A DNA stretch of 28,674 nucleotides, taken from positions 1 through 28,674 of the IMG/VR virus record IMGVR_UViG_3300047586_000052; one strand, given 5' to 3'. Made by a program: the position numbers and the translations under genes. This document shows, one piece after another, positions 7,900 through 15,057 of this stretch. Under the pieces are notes generated by a model that was not told the origin of the DNA, ran no database searches, and saw only the letters and a program-made list of their open reading frames with translations. This DNA is from a virus. The stretch's first letter is position 1. Each line of letters starts with the position of its first letter.

Positions 7900-8276
7900 G
7901 CGGCCCCTACAGTGATCCTGACGTTGGAAATCTCGATGAAGTACGAGGAGCTTGTGATCGCCGCCATCAGGTGCAGCACTACCGGGCTGGTCGACTGCGC
8001 GACTCCGGCCGCGTTCGCCCCCGTAGCCGCCCCGGAGAATGGTCCAGCCTGCTCGAGCGCCGCCGCTGCATCGGTCCCGATGGTTCGCGGATCGCCTCCC
8101 GTGCTGATGAAGAAATAGCCCGTCTCGATCTCTCCCTCGACCACTACATCGGCCGTGAACGTGACTGGCAATGTCCCGGCGGGGAACATCGCCAGATCCA
8201 TCACCACGTCGGCCAGCCATGCCGGCGCCGTTTCGTTCAGGCGGAAGTGGCCGGGGATGCGCTGGATGAGCTGCAT
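7896..8276 (-). CDS. Stand-alone paralogue of the W/gp25 N-terminal domain
   Basis: This 126-residue protein of no known family starts in a one-base stop/start overlap with the V-type gene and ends in an ATGA overlap with the W/gp25-like gene. Aligned by eye, WLADVVMDLA near residue 20 matches WLAEVTVDLA near residue 27 of the next protein. Its C-terminal EISNVRITVG matches EFYAASLTIG, and the intervening lengths are similar. It therefore looks like a single-domain copy of the extra domain fused to W. A role as a small baseplate or wedge-associated beta protein is inferred only from that relationship and from gene position. Confidence 0.65.
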   Translation of the reverse strand: MQLIQRIPGHFRLNETAPAWLADVVMDLAMFPAGTLPVTFTADVVVEGEIETGYFFISTGGDPRTIGTDAAAALEQAGPFSGAATGANAAGVAQSTSPVVLHLMAAITSSSYFIEISNVRITVGAA

Positions 8277-8908
8277 TACTTCACCTTCACCGTCGGGGAA
8301 AGGCTGGACGCCAGCGCCGTCTGAAAAGCCGTCACCGCTGTGGCGAGCGCCGTGGTCGCAGCGTGTGATGGATCCGCGATAGACTGGATCGCCGACGCGT
8401 AGACGTTCAGGGCGTTCGTGAACGTGTCGAGTGCCGACTTCTGGGCATCGCCGTGCACGGCCGATTCGGTGGCGTCACTGTCGCCCAGCTTGATGCCCGG
8501 AGCGCGAATCACCACCGTGCGGTCGTCTGCAATGAGGGTCATGCCCTCGCCGACCCCGGCCGGCGTGGCGTTGCAGTCCAGCACGCCGATCACGATGGGA
8601 CTAAACTCCACCATGCCGTCAGGAACCAGCACCGCCACGATGCTGCCGACGCGGGGGATTGCCCAGCCACCGAACCCGCCACCGCTGCCCCAGGTGGCGA
8701 GCCGGCACGTCAGGTCGAGCCCGTCGGGAAGCGTCTCGACTTCGAGCAACAGCTTGCCGTCCTTGACCTGCCAGTGGCTGCCGCCGTCGGGAGAGAATAC
8801 TTTGCCTAGCTTCACCCAGGCGCGGCCATCGGCCACCAGCGACTCAAGTGCCGAGGTGTCCACGCGCTTGGCCGCTTTGCGCCCGCGGAGTGGTCGCGTG
8901 TACCTCAC
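8276..8908 (-). CDS. Baseplate spike / assembly V-like protein
   Basis: The 210-residue protein fits the phage baseplate V / gp5 family. After a basic N-terminus, residues about 30-115 form an OB-fold-like segment (WVKLGKVFSPDGG, then GWAIPRVGSIVAVLVPDG, then VIGVLDCNATPA), the signature of the membrane-puncturing spike. A short beta region (ADDRTVVIRAPGIKLGD) follows, then an Ala/Ser/Thr-rich helical C-terminus in place of a long beta-helix. It sits on the hub protein encoded by 9426-10916, from which it is separated by the inserted AP2-HNH gene. The start codon overlaps the HNH stop as ATGA. Confidence 0.8.
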   Translation of the reverse strand: MRYTRPLRGRKAAKRVDTSALESLVADGRAWVKLGKVFSPDGGSHWQVKDGKLLLEVETLPDGLDLTCRLATWGSGGGFGGWAIPRVGSIVAVLVPDGMVEFSPIVIGVLDCNATPAGVGEGMTLIADDRTVVIRAPGIKLGDSDATESAVHGDAQKSALDTFTNALNVYASAIQSIADPSHAATTALATAVTAFQTALASSLSPTVKVK

Positions 8909-9429
8909 GAGCGACCTCCGTCTTGTGGGAAGTTCGGATTTGCAAACTCTCCGAACGCCTTGACTGCCCAGGCATCGTAAGCGCGGGCGGCGTCTTCCTC
9001 TGAGGCGAAGCGACCGAGATGAAATGTCTTCCTATTGAGTCTTCCACAGGCGGCCCACTTGGCACGTTCCCTGTCCCAAGAAACTCCACGGAATTTCGAC
9101 GTGGCCGCTACGCCGAAATGACCCTTGTATTTCTTGGCATTGGCGTGGTTCTGGCCGTCCGTTGCTGGCCTCAAATTCCCGCGCGTGTTGTCGAGTGTAT
9201 CTCGATTTTTGTGGTCGACCAACAAACCGTCCGGGAAGCCCATGCGCTCGGCGATTGCACGATACAGCAGAACCACCCTGCTCTTCTCCCCCTCTGATTT
9301 TCTAGTCCTCCGCGCTATTCTGGCTCCGCCACGGTACGGAGCTGCGTGCCAGCGATATGCTGCTACCAAATCTCCATCCTCGTGAGACACAAGAAATTCG
9401 ACACCCTGGGCCGTTCTGCAATAAATCAT
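8905..9429 (-). CDS. AP2-HNH homing endonuclease
   Basis: The 174-residue protein has an HNH nuclease core at residues about 50-100 with LLVDHKNRDTLDNTRGNLRP: H73, N76, N81 and N85, followed by N94 and H95 in the second helix. Residues 111-168 are an AP2/ERF DNA-binding domain (SKFRGVSWDRERAKWAACGR, then HLGRFASEEDAARAYDAWAV). This HNH plus AP2 arrangement is a classic free-standing or intron-borne homing endonuclease. It lies between the hub and spike genes with ATGA overlaps on both sides, so it does not break either gene. Codon use and base composition look less GC-rich than the neighbours, consistent with recent arrival. Confidence 0.9.
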   Translation of the reverse strand: MIYCRTAQGVEFLVSHEDGDLVAAYRWHAAPYRGGARIARRTRKSEGEKSRVVLLYRAIAERMGFPDGLLVDHKNRDTLDNTRGNLRPATDGQNHANAKKYKGHFGVAATSKFRGVSWDRERAKWAACGRLNRKTFHLGRFASEEDAARAYDAWAVKAFGEFANPNFPQDGGRS

Positions 9430-10916
9430 GATCGAATTCCTCCCGCCACCGCAAAGTCTACTAGTTCAATTTCGAGTGACAGCCCTTGGGAATTATCAAA
9501 GTCTTTCGTAATAGATCGAATACGCATCGGGGGATTTTGTCGATTCGCCAGGTGGTCGTAGGCCACGGCCAGCACGCGCGCCACCTCGGGCTGGTAGCCG
9601 TAGCCGAGCAGGTACTTGACCCGCGCCTCGGTCTCCATGGCCTGCATGGTGTCGGCGTTGAAGTCCTGCCAGAAGACCTGTGCGGCATCGCCCGCCATGA
9701 GGTGCAGAAGTGGGCGGCCCGCGGTGTCGGTGAGGTCGTGGGTCTTGACGATGATCCGCCGCTCGCCACGTCCCAGGAGCGTGTAGAGCGATTGAGCCTG
9801 CCGCAGCAGCGCCTCGGGGTCGAACGTCCCGTGGACCGGAACGATCATGAACTCCTCGTTTTCCTTGACCAACGTCGCCTTGGGTTTCGGATCCCTTTTG
9901 TGGTGGACGGGCCTGGCTGCCGTCGTTCCCTTGATCGTGTGCTTCTCGGTAACGTGGGTCAGCTTGGCGGGCTTCTTGGGCAGTAGGGTGGTGGCCTTCC
10001 CCTTGGTCAAGCTGGTCTGCGGCCACATGACCCGCTTGCGGATCTGATTGTTCTCGTCGTATCCCACCACGATCACGGTCGGCACCTTCTGGCGGCCGAG
10101 CTTGCGCTGGAGGGTCACGTGCTCGATGTTGTTGCCCCATGCCATCTGCGTGATCTTGTCGGCATCGAAGTGCTCCAGGTTCTTGGGCTTCGCGATCACG
10201 ACGTTCCACCCGCGCACGTAGCAGATGAAGCCCATGCGCAGGACGGTCTTGTAGATGACGTCCCAGTAGGTCGTGCCCTGCTGAATCGGCACCCCGCGCC
10301 CGTGCCCGGCCGGCTGGTCCTTGCCCACCATCGGCATGTCGGCCGCGGTGAGCCCCGTGTCGAGCTTCACCGTGAGCGGATGGGAGCCCGACGCCGCCAC
10401 CTCTTGGATGCAGTCGTTCACGAATACGTCGAGCCGCTTGCCCGTTGGGATGCGCCGAGCGCGCCCGTTGGGCATCGGTGGCCACTGTTTGCCCGAGAAT
10501 AGCGTCGTGAGGTCCTGCCCCTGGACGGTGATCCACCGACCGCTCTCGTCGCACTCCATGGAGTCGTCATCGAACAGGCCCACAACGTCGGGCTCGATTG
10601 AGTCGCCACCATCGTCGATCGCGCCCGCCACGTCATCGACCGCGCCGGCATCGTAGAGGAAAAGCTGCACGGTCGCCGCGCGAATCAGCGCGGGGTCAAA
10701 GGGGCAATCCCGCGCATCGAAGGTAACTTCCCAGCCGTCCGGCTCGTGGTACGAGTTTCCGTGAATCTTGGCCGACTTGGGGTACACCTCGACGTGCAAG
10801 GGCTGGTCAGCGCTTCCGAGTCCATCGCCCTCGCCATAGCCGTCGAGGATGACGTCGAGGTAGGCCCGACAGCGGGGGAACCAGGTGCGGGCCACGCCGT
10901 CTCGTTCGCCGCTCAC
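9426..10916 (-). CDS. Baseplate hub protein (late control D / gp27-like)
   Basis: The 496-residue length, position just before the spike gene and content fit the hub family of contractile tails (P2 gpD, Mu gp44, T4 gp27). Early segments include WEVTFDARDCPFDPALIRAA and TVQLFLYDAG. A later WITVQGQDLTTLF segment resembles the beta-barrel layers of gp27, followed by TTYWDVIYKTVLRMGFICYV. A Lys/Arg-rich insertion lies around residues 310-345. The hub trimer connects tube and spike. The gene overlaps the small upstream gene as ATGA and is followed by the AP2-HNH insertion instead of directly by its spike partner. Confidence 0.75.
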   Translation of the reverse strand: MSGERDGVARTWFPRCRAYLDVILDGYGEGDGLGSADQPLHVEVYPKSAKIHGNSYHEPDGWEVTFDARDCPFDPALIRAATVQLFLYDAGAVDDVAGAIDDGGDSIEPDVVGLFDDDSMECDESGRWITVQGQDLTTLFSGKQWPPMPNGRARRIPTGKRLDVFVNDCIQEVAASGSHPLTVKLDTGLTAADMPMVGKDQPAGHGRGVPIQQGTTYWDVIYKTVLRMGFICYVRGWNVVIAKPKNLEHFDADKITQMAWGNNIEHVTLQRKLGRQKVPTVIVVGYDENNQIRKRVMWPQTSLTKGKATTLLPKKPAKLTHVTEKHTIKGTTAARPVHHKRDPKPKATLVKENEEFMIVPVHGTFDPEALLRQAQSLYTLLGRGERRIIVKTHDLTDTAGRPLLHLMAGDAAQVFWQDFNADTMQAMETEARVKYLLGYGYQPEVARVLAVAYDHLANRQNPPMRIRSITKDFDNSQGLSLEIELVDFAVAGGIRS

Positions 10917-11164
10917 GCTTGCCCCTTCGCTTTCGCCCCGTGGCGAATGTTGAGAGCGTTCATCGTCTCGGCCAGCGTCTCGCCTGATACTTCACTCAAA
11001 ACCCGCGGCTCGCCCTCGGCGTCCTTGAAGGCTTCGTCCTTGCCGTCGCAGTACCCCATCAGGAAGCCAGCCAGCTCGCCATTCGCGCGCTCGCGGTCCT
11101 CGGGGCTAAGCCGCTCAAATGCCTCGATGAAGGCCAGGACGCAGGGAAGTGGCCGGTAGCTCAT
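10913..11164 (-). CDS. Small conserved-position phage protein, function unknown
   Basis: This 83-residue acidic, helical product starts with MSYRPLPCVLAFIEAFERLS and ends in a basic tail (HGAKAKGQA). It has ATGA overlaps with both the LysM baseplate gene upstream and the hub gene downstream, which strongly supports translation. No known domain, signal peptide or membrane segment is recognised. Its slot between LysM and hub genes suggests an assembly factor or small baseplate component, but this is inferred from position only. Confidence 0.6.
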   Translation of the reverse strand: MSYRPLPCVLAFIEAFERLSPEDRERANGELAGFLMGYCDGKDEAFKDAEGEPRVLSEVSGETLAETMNALNIRHGAKAKGQA

Positions 11165-12240
11165 GCGGCCACCGCCCCTCGCGAGGGAATCGTAAGCGTC
11201 TCGGTCCCGGTCAGGTAAGTGCTGTGAAGGTGGTTCGCATCATAGATGAGCTTCCAGGCGAAGGCGGTCCCGTAGACCTCCTGGCTCACGCTGTAGAGCG
11301 ATTGGCCCTTGCGGGGCCTGTACACCTTGATCGTCGTGCCGACAGCGCGCTGCTCGCAGGCCCGCGCTCCCGCCATGGCCCCGTAGCGCAAGAGGCGGAG
11401 CTGCGCGCCCATCGACTTGGACCACGCTTCCATGTCGAGTACGTCCTTGGCCGTCCGCACGGTCAGCGACGCGTCGGCCCGCACGGTGACGAGCGCGTTC
11501 AGCACGGTCGAGCAGTTCCCTTGGATGCCGCGAAGCTGGCAGGCGATGGCCTTGAAGTCGCCGATGGGCTTCAGCACGCCCGTGCGGGTGTCGAGCAGGT
11601 TGGCCACGCCGAGGAGACCATTGCTTACGGCGCCGAGGGCGGAGCGAATCGCGCCCATCGCCTGGGCATAGATGGACTTCTCGGGCCGGCGGTAGTGCGC
11701 CTCGGCGACCGCATCGCCTTGCTGATTGAGCCCGGCCAGGATGGTGCCTGGGTCTTGAGCGGCGGGTGGCGTCGAGACCTTGATCTTCTCGTCGTCGCGC
11801 GACCGCACCGACAAGGTGAAGCTGTACCCGATGTACCAGCGGCGAACGTAGCTGAACTTCCAATCGGTGATGATGCCGAACCATCCCTGCTGGTCCACCG
11901 ACACCCGCACCATGTTGCCACGCCGGCACATTTCCTCGAACGCCTGCATCTCCTGCACGGCGTAGCCGGCGAAGTTGTAGCGGTCGTCCCACAGGCCATG
12001 GAGCGCGATGGGCTCGCGGTCGGGGCCAAGCACCTGGAAACTCGGGAAGACGGCTCCGGGGTTCTTGGTGCGGACCACCACCTGCTTGCCGGCGATGTCC
12101 AGGACCTCGCGCGGGCAGGAACGGCCCCCACCCTTGGCCGGGTCGTCCGCGCGCTTGGCTGATGTCCAGACGAAGCTCGCGGTTGGGTCGCTTTCGCGTC
12201 CCAGAGGGGCAACCTCGGTGATGCGGAAGATCGTCGCCAT
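11161..12240 (-). CDS. Baseplate protein with C-terminal LysM domain
   Basis: I place the start at the ATG at 12240, which shares one base with the tape measure stop (TGATG) and gives 359 residues. The longer frame upstream is a shadow of the tape measure gene. The C-terminal 55 residues form a LysM-type module: KVYRPRKGQSLYSVSQEVYG, then WKLIYDANHL and a closing LTIPSRG. The N-terminal region contains FPSFQVLGPDREPIALHGLW and CRRGNMVRVSVDQQGWFGII, the pattern of tail proteins encoded after the tape measure (T4 gp53 or Mu DNA-circulation-like position). LysM in baseplates binds peptidoglycan or stabilises the hub. Confidence 0.75.
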   Translation of the reverse strand: MATIFRITEVAPLGRESDPTASFVWTSAKRADDPAKGGGRSCPREVLDIAGKQVVVRTKNPGAVFPSFQVLGPDREPIALHGLWDDRYNFAGYAVQEMQAFEEMCRRGNMVRVSVDQQGWFGIITDWKFSYVRRWYIGYSFTLSVRSRDDEKIKVSTPPAAQDPGTILAGLNQQGDAVAEAHYRRPEKSIYAQAMGAIRSALGAVSNGLLGVANLLDTRTGVLKPIGDFKAIACQLRGIQGNCSTVLNALVTVRADASLTVRTAKDVLDMEAWSKSMGAQLRLLRYGAMAGARACEQRAVGTTIKVYRPRKGQSLYSVSQEVYGTAFAWKLIYDANHLHSTYLTGTETLTIPSRGAVAA

Positions 12241-13949
12241 CAGAAAGCCCCTCGCCACGCTGGCGGCGTGTAGCCTGGGGTCAGCCCGCGGCGGCTGGCG
12301 GCGGTTTGCACCAGCTCGTCGAGCCCGAAGGCGAAGCGGTCGGGATCGTCGCTCGTGACCTCGATGCGCTGGATTGTGACTTTGATGTCGCCTTTTTTCC
12401 CGGTGTCCTTGGGGGCGGCGATGTTGTACTTGTCCATCCACCCCATCCCGCCCGTGTTCAGCCCGCTGCGATCTGGAGTCCACACGGCCAGTCGGCGCGC
12501 CAGCAAATTCAGGATGTCATCGACGTAGCCGCCCGACTTGAGACCGAGTCCCTTGGCCCAGACATCGACATCCTGATTGCTCTCCCGGAAAGCGCGAGCG
12601 AAAGCCTTGCGGTCAATCCCGGAGTCCGATGCAAGACCGGCCGAGTAGAGCTGCTGACGAAGCTCGTTCTCGCCACCAAAGCCACGCTTGGCTGCTGCCA
12701 GTGTGGCTCCCATCGTGCCCGCTCCCTGCGAAGCAATTCTTCCGATGCGCTCGCTCTGTGCGTTCAAGCCTGCATTCACCAACGCGGACAACCCTACCGC
12801 GAACCCCGTCAATGCCACCGTGGCGATGCCAAGCTGCGCGCCGAACTGGCTCAGCTTCATCGGGGCCGTGATCCCCATGCCCAGGGAGTCGTAAGAAGTA
12901 CGCGACTTGACAGCCAACGCGAACATGGACGCGAGGGCGCCCGAAGATCCCGCCGCCATGCCCGCGAGACCGCCGCTACCTGCAAGGCCGGACACGAAAC
13001 CCCCAACCTTCAGGGTTCCGAAAATCAGCGCGATCCCCTTCCAGTGCTCCGCGATGAATACCGTGAGATCCTTGATGGCGGTGAATCCCGTTACGAGCTT
13101 GTGGCCGAGCGATTCGGCGATGCGGTCGATCGATTCGCCATTCGCGATCAGGTATTCATTCCACTTGTTCAGATCGACCTTGATGGCTTCGAAGAGAGCC
13201 TTCCCGGCGCGCATCGCTGCCAGTTGGGCGTTGTCCATGAAGGTCGAGGTAGCGCCCGCCATGCTGTGTTCTTGGGCGCTGGCCAGGTCCGCCAGCCACG
13301 CGCTCCCGAGTGCGCGCTTGAATTCAGATAGACGTTTGTCGGCGCTCAGTTGCTGGTACCGACTACGGCCCTCTTCGCCAGCGTACCCGATCGACTGAAG
13401 GATCTTCTTGGCGTAGCGGTTGCGCATGGTCAATACGCCCATCAGCGCCTCTTCCGTCTCCATGGCGGCGAAGTGGGGATCCATGCCCATGGCTTTCGAC
13501 GAAATCACAAGCCCCTTGGTCATGTCGTGGAGGTCCGCGACGCTGCCCCCTGCGCCTGTCACCGCCGCCGTGAGGTTCTTGCTCATGTCCACGAAATCGG
13601 CGGTCGTTCCGATGCTGGCGCGGGCATCGAGCGTGTATTGCTTGACCAGCTTGTCGGCTTCTCCGAGGTCATCGTTGAACGTGCCGAGCCCGGACATGGC
13701 CATGAAGCCGGCCGTCGTCAGCTTGGCCTGCTCCATCTCGGAGTTGAAGTCGACGAAATGCTTCTTGAACGAGGCGAACCCGAACCCCACGCCGACGGCA
13801 CCTGCGATGCCGAGGAGCGTGCGCTTGAGCCCCTCGCCCGCGTTGGCCGACTCGCGCAACTGCGAGGTCATGCGCTTGGCCTCGTTCGAGACGTTGTCCC
13901 GCATCAGGTAGCGAGTCTGTACATCGTATACGGTGGTCACGTTTCCCAC
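12240..13949 (-). CDS. Tape measure protein
   Basis: The 569-residue protein starts one base after the stop of the small upstream frame. It is helix-rich, with an N-terminal region (NVSNEAKRMTSQLRESANAG) followed by hydrophobic Gly/Ala-rich segments around residues 40-62 (RTLLGIAGAVGVGFGFASF) and 300-400 (GGFVSGLAGSGGLAGMAAGS and a second block). Those are typical of tape measure proteins, which set tail length and pass through the host membrane. At about 1.5 angstrom per residue, the length predicts a tail near 85 nm, a general rule applied here and not a measurement. It lies between the tail chaperone pair and the LysM baseplate gene, the canonical position. Confidence 0.85.
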   Translation of the reverse strand: MGNVTTVYDVQTRYLMRDNVSNEAKRMTSQLRESANAGEGLKRTLLGIAGAVGVGFGFASFKKHFVDFNSEMEQAKLTTAGFMAMSGLGTFNDDLGEADKLVKQYTLDARASIGTTADFVDMSKNLTAAVTGAGGSVADLHDMTKGLVISSKAMGMDPHFAAMETEEALMGVLTMRNRYAKKILQSIGYAGEEGRSRYQQLSADKRLSEFKRALGSAWLADLASAQEHSMAGATSTFMDNAQLAAMRAGKALFEAIKVDLNKWNEYLIANGESIDRIAESLGHKLVTGFTAIKDLTVFIAEHWKGIALIFGTLKVGGFVSGLAGSGGLAGMAAGSSGALASMFALAVKSRTSYDSLGMGITAPMKLSQFGAQLGIATVALTGFAVGLSALVNAGLNAQSERIGRIASQGAGTMGATLAAAKRGFGGENELRQQLYSAGLASDSGIDRKAFARAFRESNQDVDVWAKGLGLKSGGYVDDILNLLARRLAVWTPDRSGLNTGGMGWMDKYNIAAPKDTGKKGDIKVTIQRIEVTSDDPDRFAFGLDELVQTAASRRGLTPGYTPPAWRGAF

Positions 13950-13950
13950 G

Positions 13951-14232
13951 TCAGCGCCTCATCCGTTTCGGCCGCATCGGAGCGCCACCGCCGTCCCCGT
14001 CGGGGTCATCCTCTGTCGGTGGGTTGGCGTCTTCGATCATCTCACACAGCTCCAGGTGCATCGTGAAGCGCTCGACTCTCCCGAGCGCCAGGTACTGCCG
14101 GTATGTCATCCCGTCTACGTGCCACGCCAAGCGCAGCCAGTCGCGAATCAGCCTCCTTTGTGTGCGGCGATAGGCACTATCTCCTCGTTCGTCTGGCCGG
14201 GCGACTTGACCGTCATCACCTCGGCCACGCAT
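13951..14232 (-). CDS. Second frame of the tail assembly chaperone region (start unresolved)
   Basis: This frame is in the -1 register relative to the preceding chaperone-like gene and overlaps its 3' end by 85 bases. The convincing part, RRLIRDWLRLAWHVDGMTYR and on through ELCEMIEDANPP, begins near 14160. The part upstream of it reads like a shadow. Two routes are possible: a -1 frameshift from the upstream gene, as for lambda G-T or P2 E-E', or separate initiation. A GGAAAAAT run at about 14231-14238 is the only slip-prone stretch, and it is weaker than classical slippery heptamers. AAAGGAGG sits directly before the upstream stop and could serve an unusual start just after it. The ATG at 14232 is given only as a default. 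Confidence 0.5.
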   Translation of the reverse strand: MRGRGDDGQVARPDERGDSAYRRTQRRLIRDWLRLAWHVDGMTYRQYLALGRVERFTMHLELCEMIEDANPPTEDDPDGDGGGAPMRPKRMRR

Positions 14233-14564
14233 TTTTCCAAGTCGTCGGTGTCCACCCCGTTCATGGCATCATGGAAGCGCCCCACGACCACGAGCCGCAC
14301 CTTCTTGGGCCACTTGTCGAAAGCGGTGAAGGGCACGCCAACGGGCTTCTCGTCCACCTCGACGATGCTGGCGCGGATGTCCTCTTCCCGCTCGATGCGG
14401 AAGCGCCCCATCATGTCGTCGGGCTTGATCTTCTCGGAGGCGATTCGCAAATCCGCCAGGTGAGCGGCGTCGGTCTCCATGCCGCCGTCCAGCTCCGCGA
14501 TCGTGATGTTCTTGAACTGCGTAACCCCCTTGGGGGCTCGGAAGGTGTTTCGTAGAGTGCTCAT
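14148..14564 (-). CDS. Tail assembly chaperone-like protein
   Basis: The 138-residue soluble protein opens MSTLRNTFRAPKGVTQFKNI and contains the charged stretch MGRFRIEREEDIRASIVEVD. It has no membrane or signal segment. It sits between the tail tube and tape measure genes, where contractile and long-tailed phages encode a small chaperone that coats the tape measure, usually with a frameshifted longer form. A second frame overlaps its end in the -1 register, which supports the assignment. The last codons overlap a perfect AAAGGAGG immediately before the TGA. The functional call depends on gene order more than on sequence. Confidence 0.6.
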   Translation of the reverse strand: MSTLRNTFRAPKGVTQFKNITIAELDGGMETDAAHLADLRIASEKIKPDDMMGRFRIEREEDIRASIVEVDEKPVGVPFTAFDKWPKKVRLVVVGRFHDAMNGVDTDDLEKCVAEVMTVKSPGQTNEEIVPIAAHKGG

Positions 14565-14604
14565 GCCGTTCCTCTCTGGTTGGTGCCGCGTGCCGAGCGG
14601 CGGG

Positions 14605-15045
14605 TTAGGTCAGAAGGGTGCGCCGCTTGGCGAACCCGGAGAACTTGTAGGTCACGTACGACTTGCCCTCGGCCGACTGCTCGTCCACCTTCATCGAGAC
14701 GTCGCTGTAGACGTGCGTGATGGCGCCGGCACCGGGCTCGCGGTACTGCTTGAACACCGTCATCATGATGGTGGGCGGTGGCAGGAAGGCATCCTGGTTG
14801 GCCTGGAGGCTGGCGACGAACTGGTCAGCCTTCGAGTCGCCCTCCTGGGTCTCGCATGAGAAGTTGTAGCCGCGAAGCAGGGTGTCGCCGTCGGGCACGT
14901 CCTCACCGACGAAGTCGGTCTCCTCGTTGGTGATCTTGGGCGTGACGGTCCACCGCAGGACCTTGAGCCACGTCGGCCCCTCCTGGTCCTTGCCATCGAC
15001 GGTGAAGCGGATCTGGGTTTCTTGTGCGCGAATTCGTGCGGACAT
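14605..15045 (-). CDS. Tail tube protein
   Basis: The 146-residue protein follows the sheath gene by 12 bases and has AAGGAGG upstream of its ATG. The size and beta-rich content (TWLKVLRWTVTPKITNEETD, then YVTYKFSGFAKRRTLLT at the end) fit the inner tail tube monomers of contractile phages (P2 FII, Mu gp40, T4 gp19), which stack as hexameric rings around the tape measure. Order sheath, tube, chaperone, tape measure is the standard one. No unusual residues or internal breaks are seen. Confidence 0.8.
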   Translation of the reverse strand: MSARIRAQETQIRFTVDGKDQEGPTWLKVLRWTVTPKITNEETDFVGEDVPDGDTLLRGYNFSCETQEGDSKADQFVASLQANQDAFLPPPTIMMTVFKQYREPGAGAITHVYSDVSMKVDEQSAEGKSYVTYKFSGFAKRRTLLT

Positions 15046-15057
15046 TGGGGAGCCTCC

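Noticed and set aside
11149-12162. A 337-codon plus-strand frame opposite the LysM baseplate gene.
   Set aside because: Same antisense register artefact, no motif, and the minus strand has a clear LysM protein with coupled starts.
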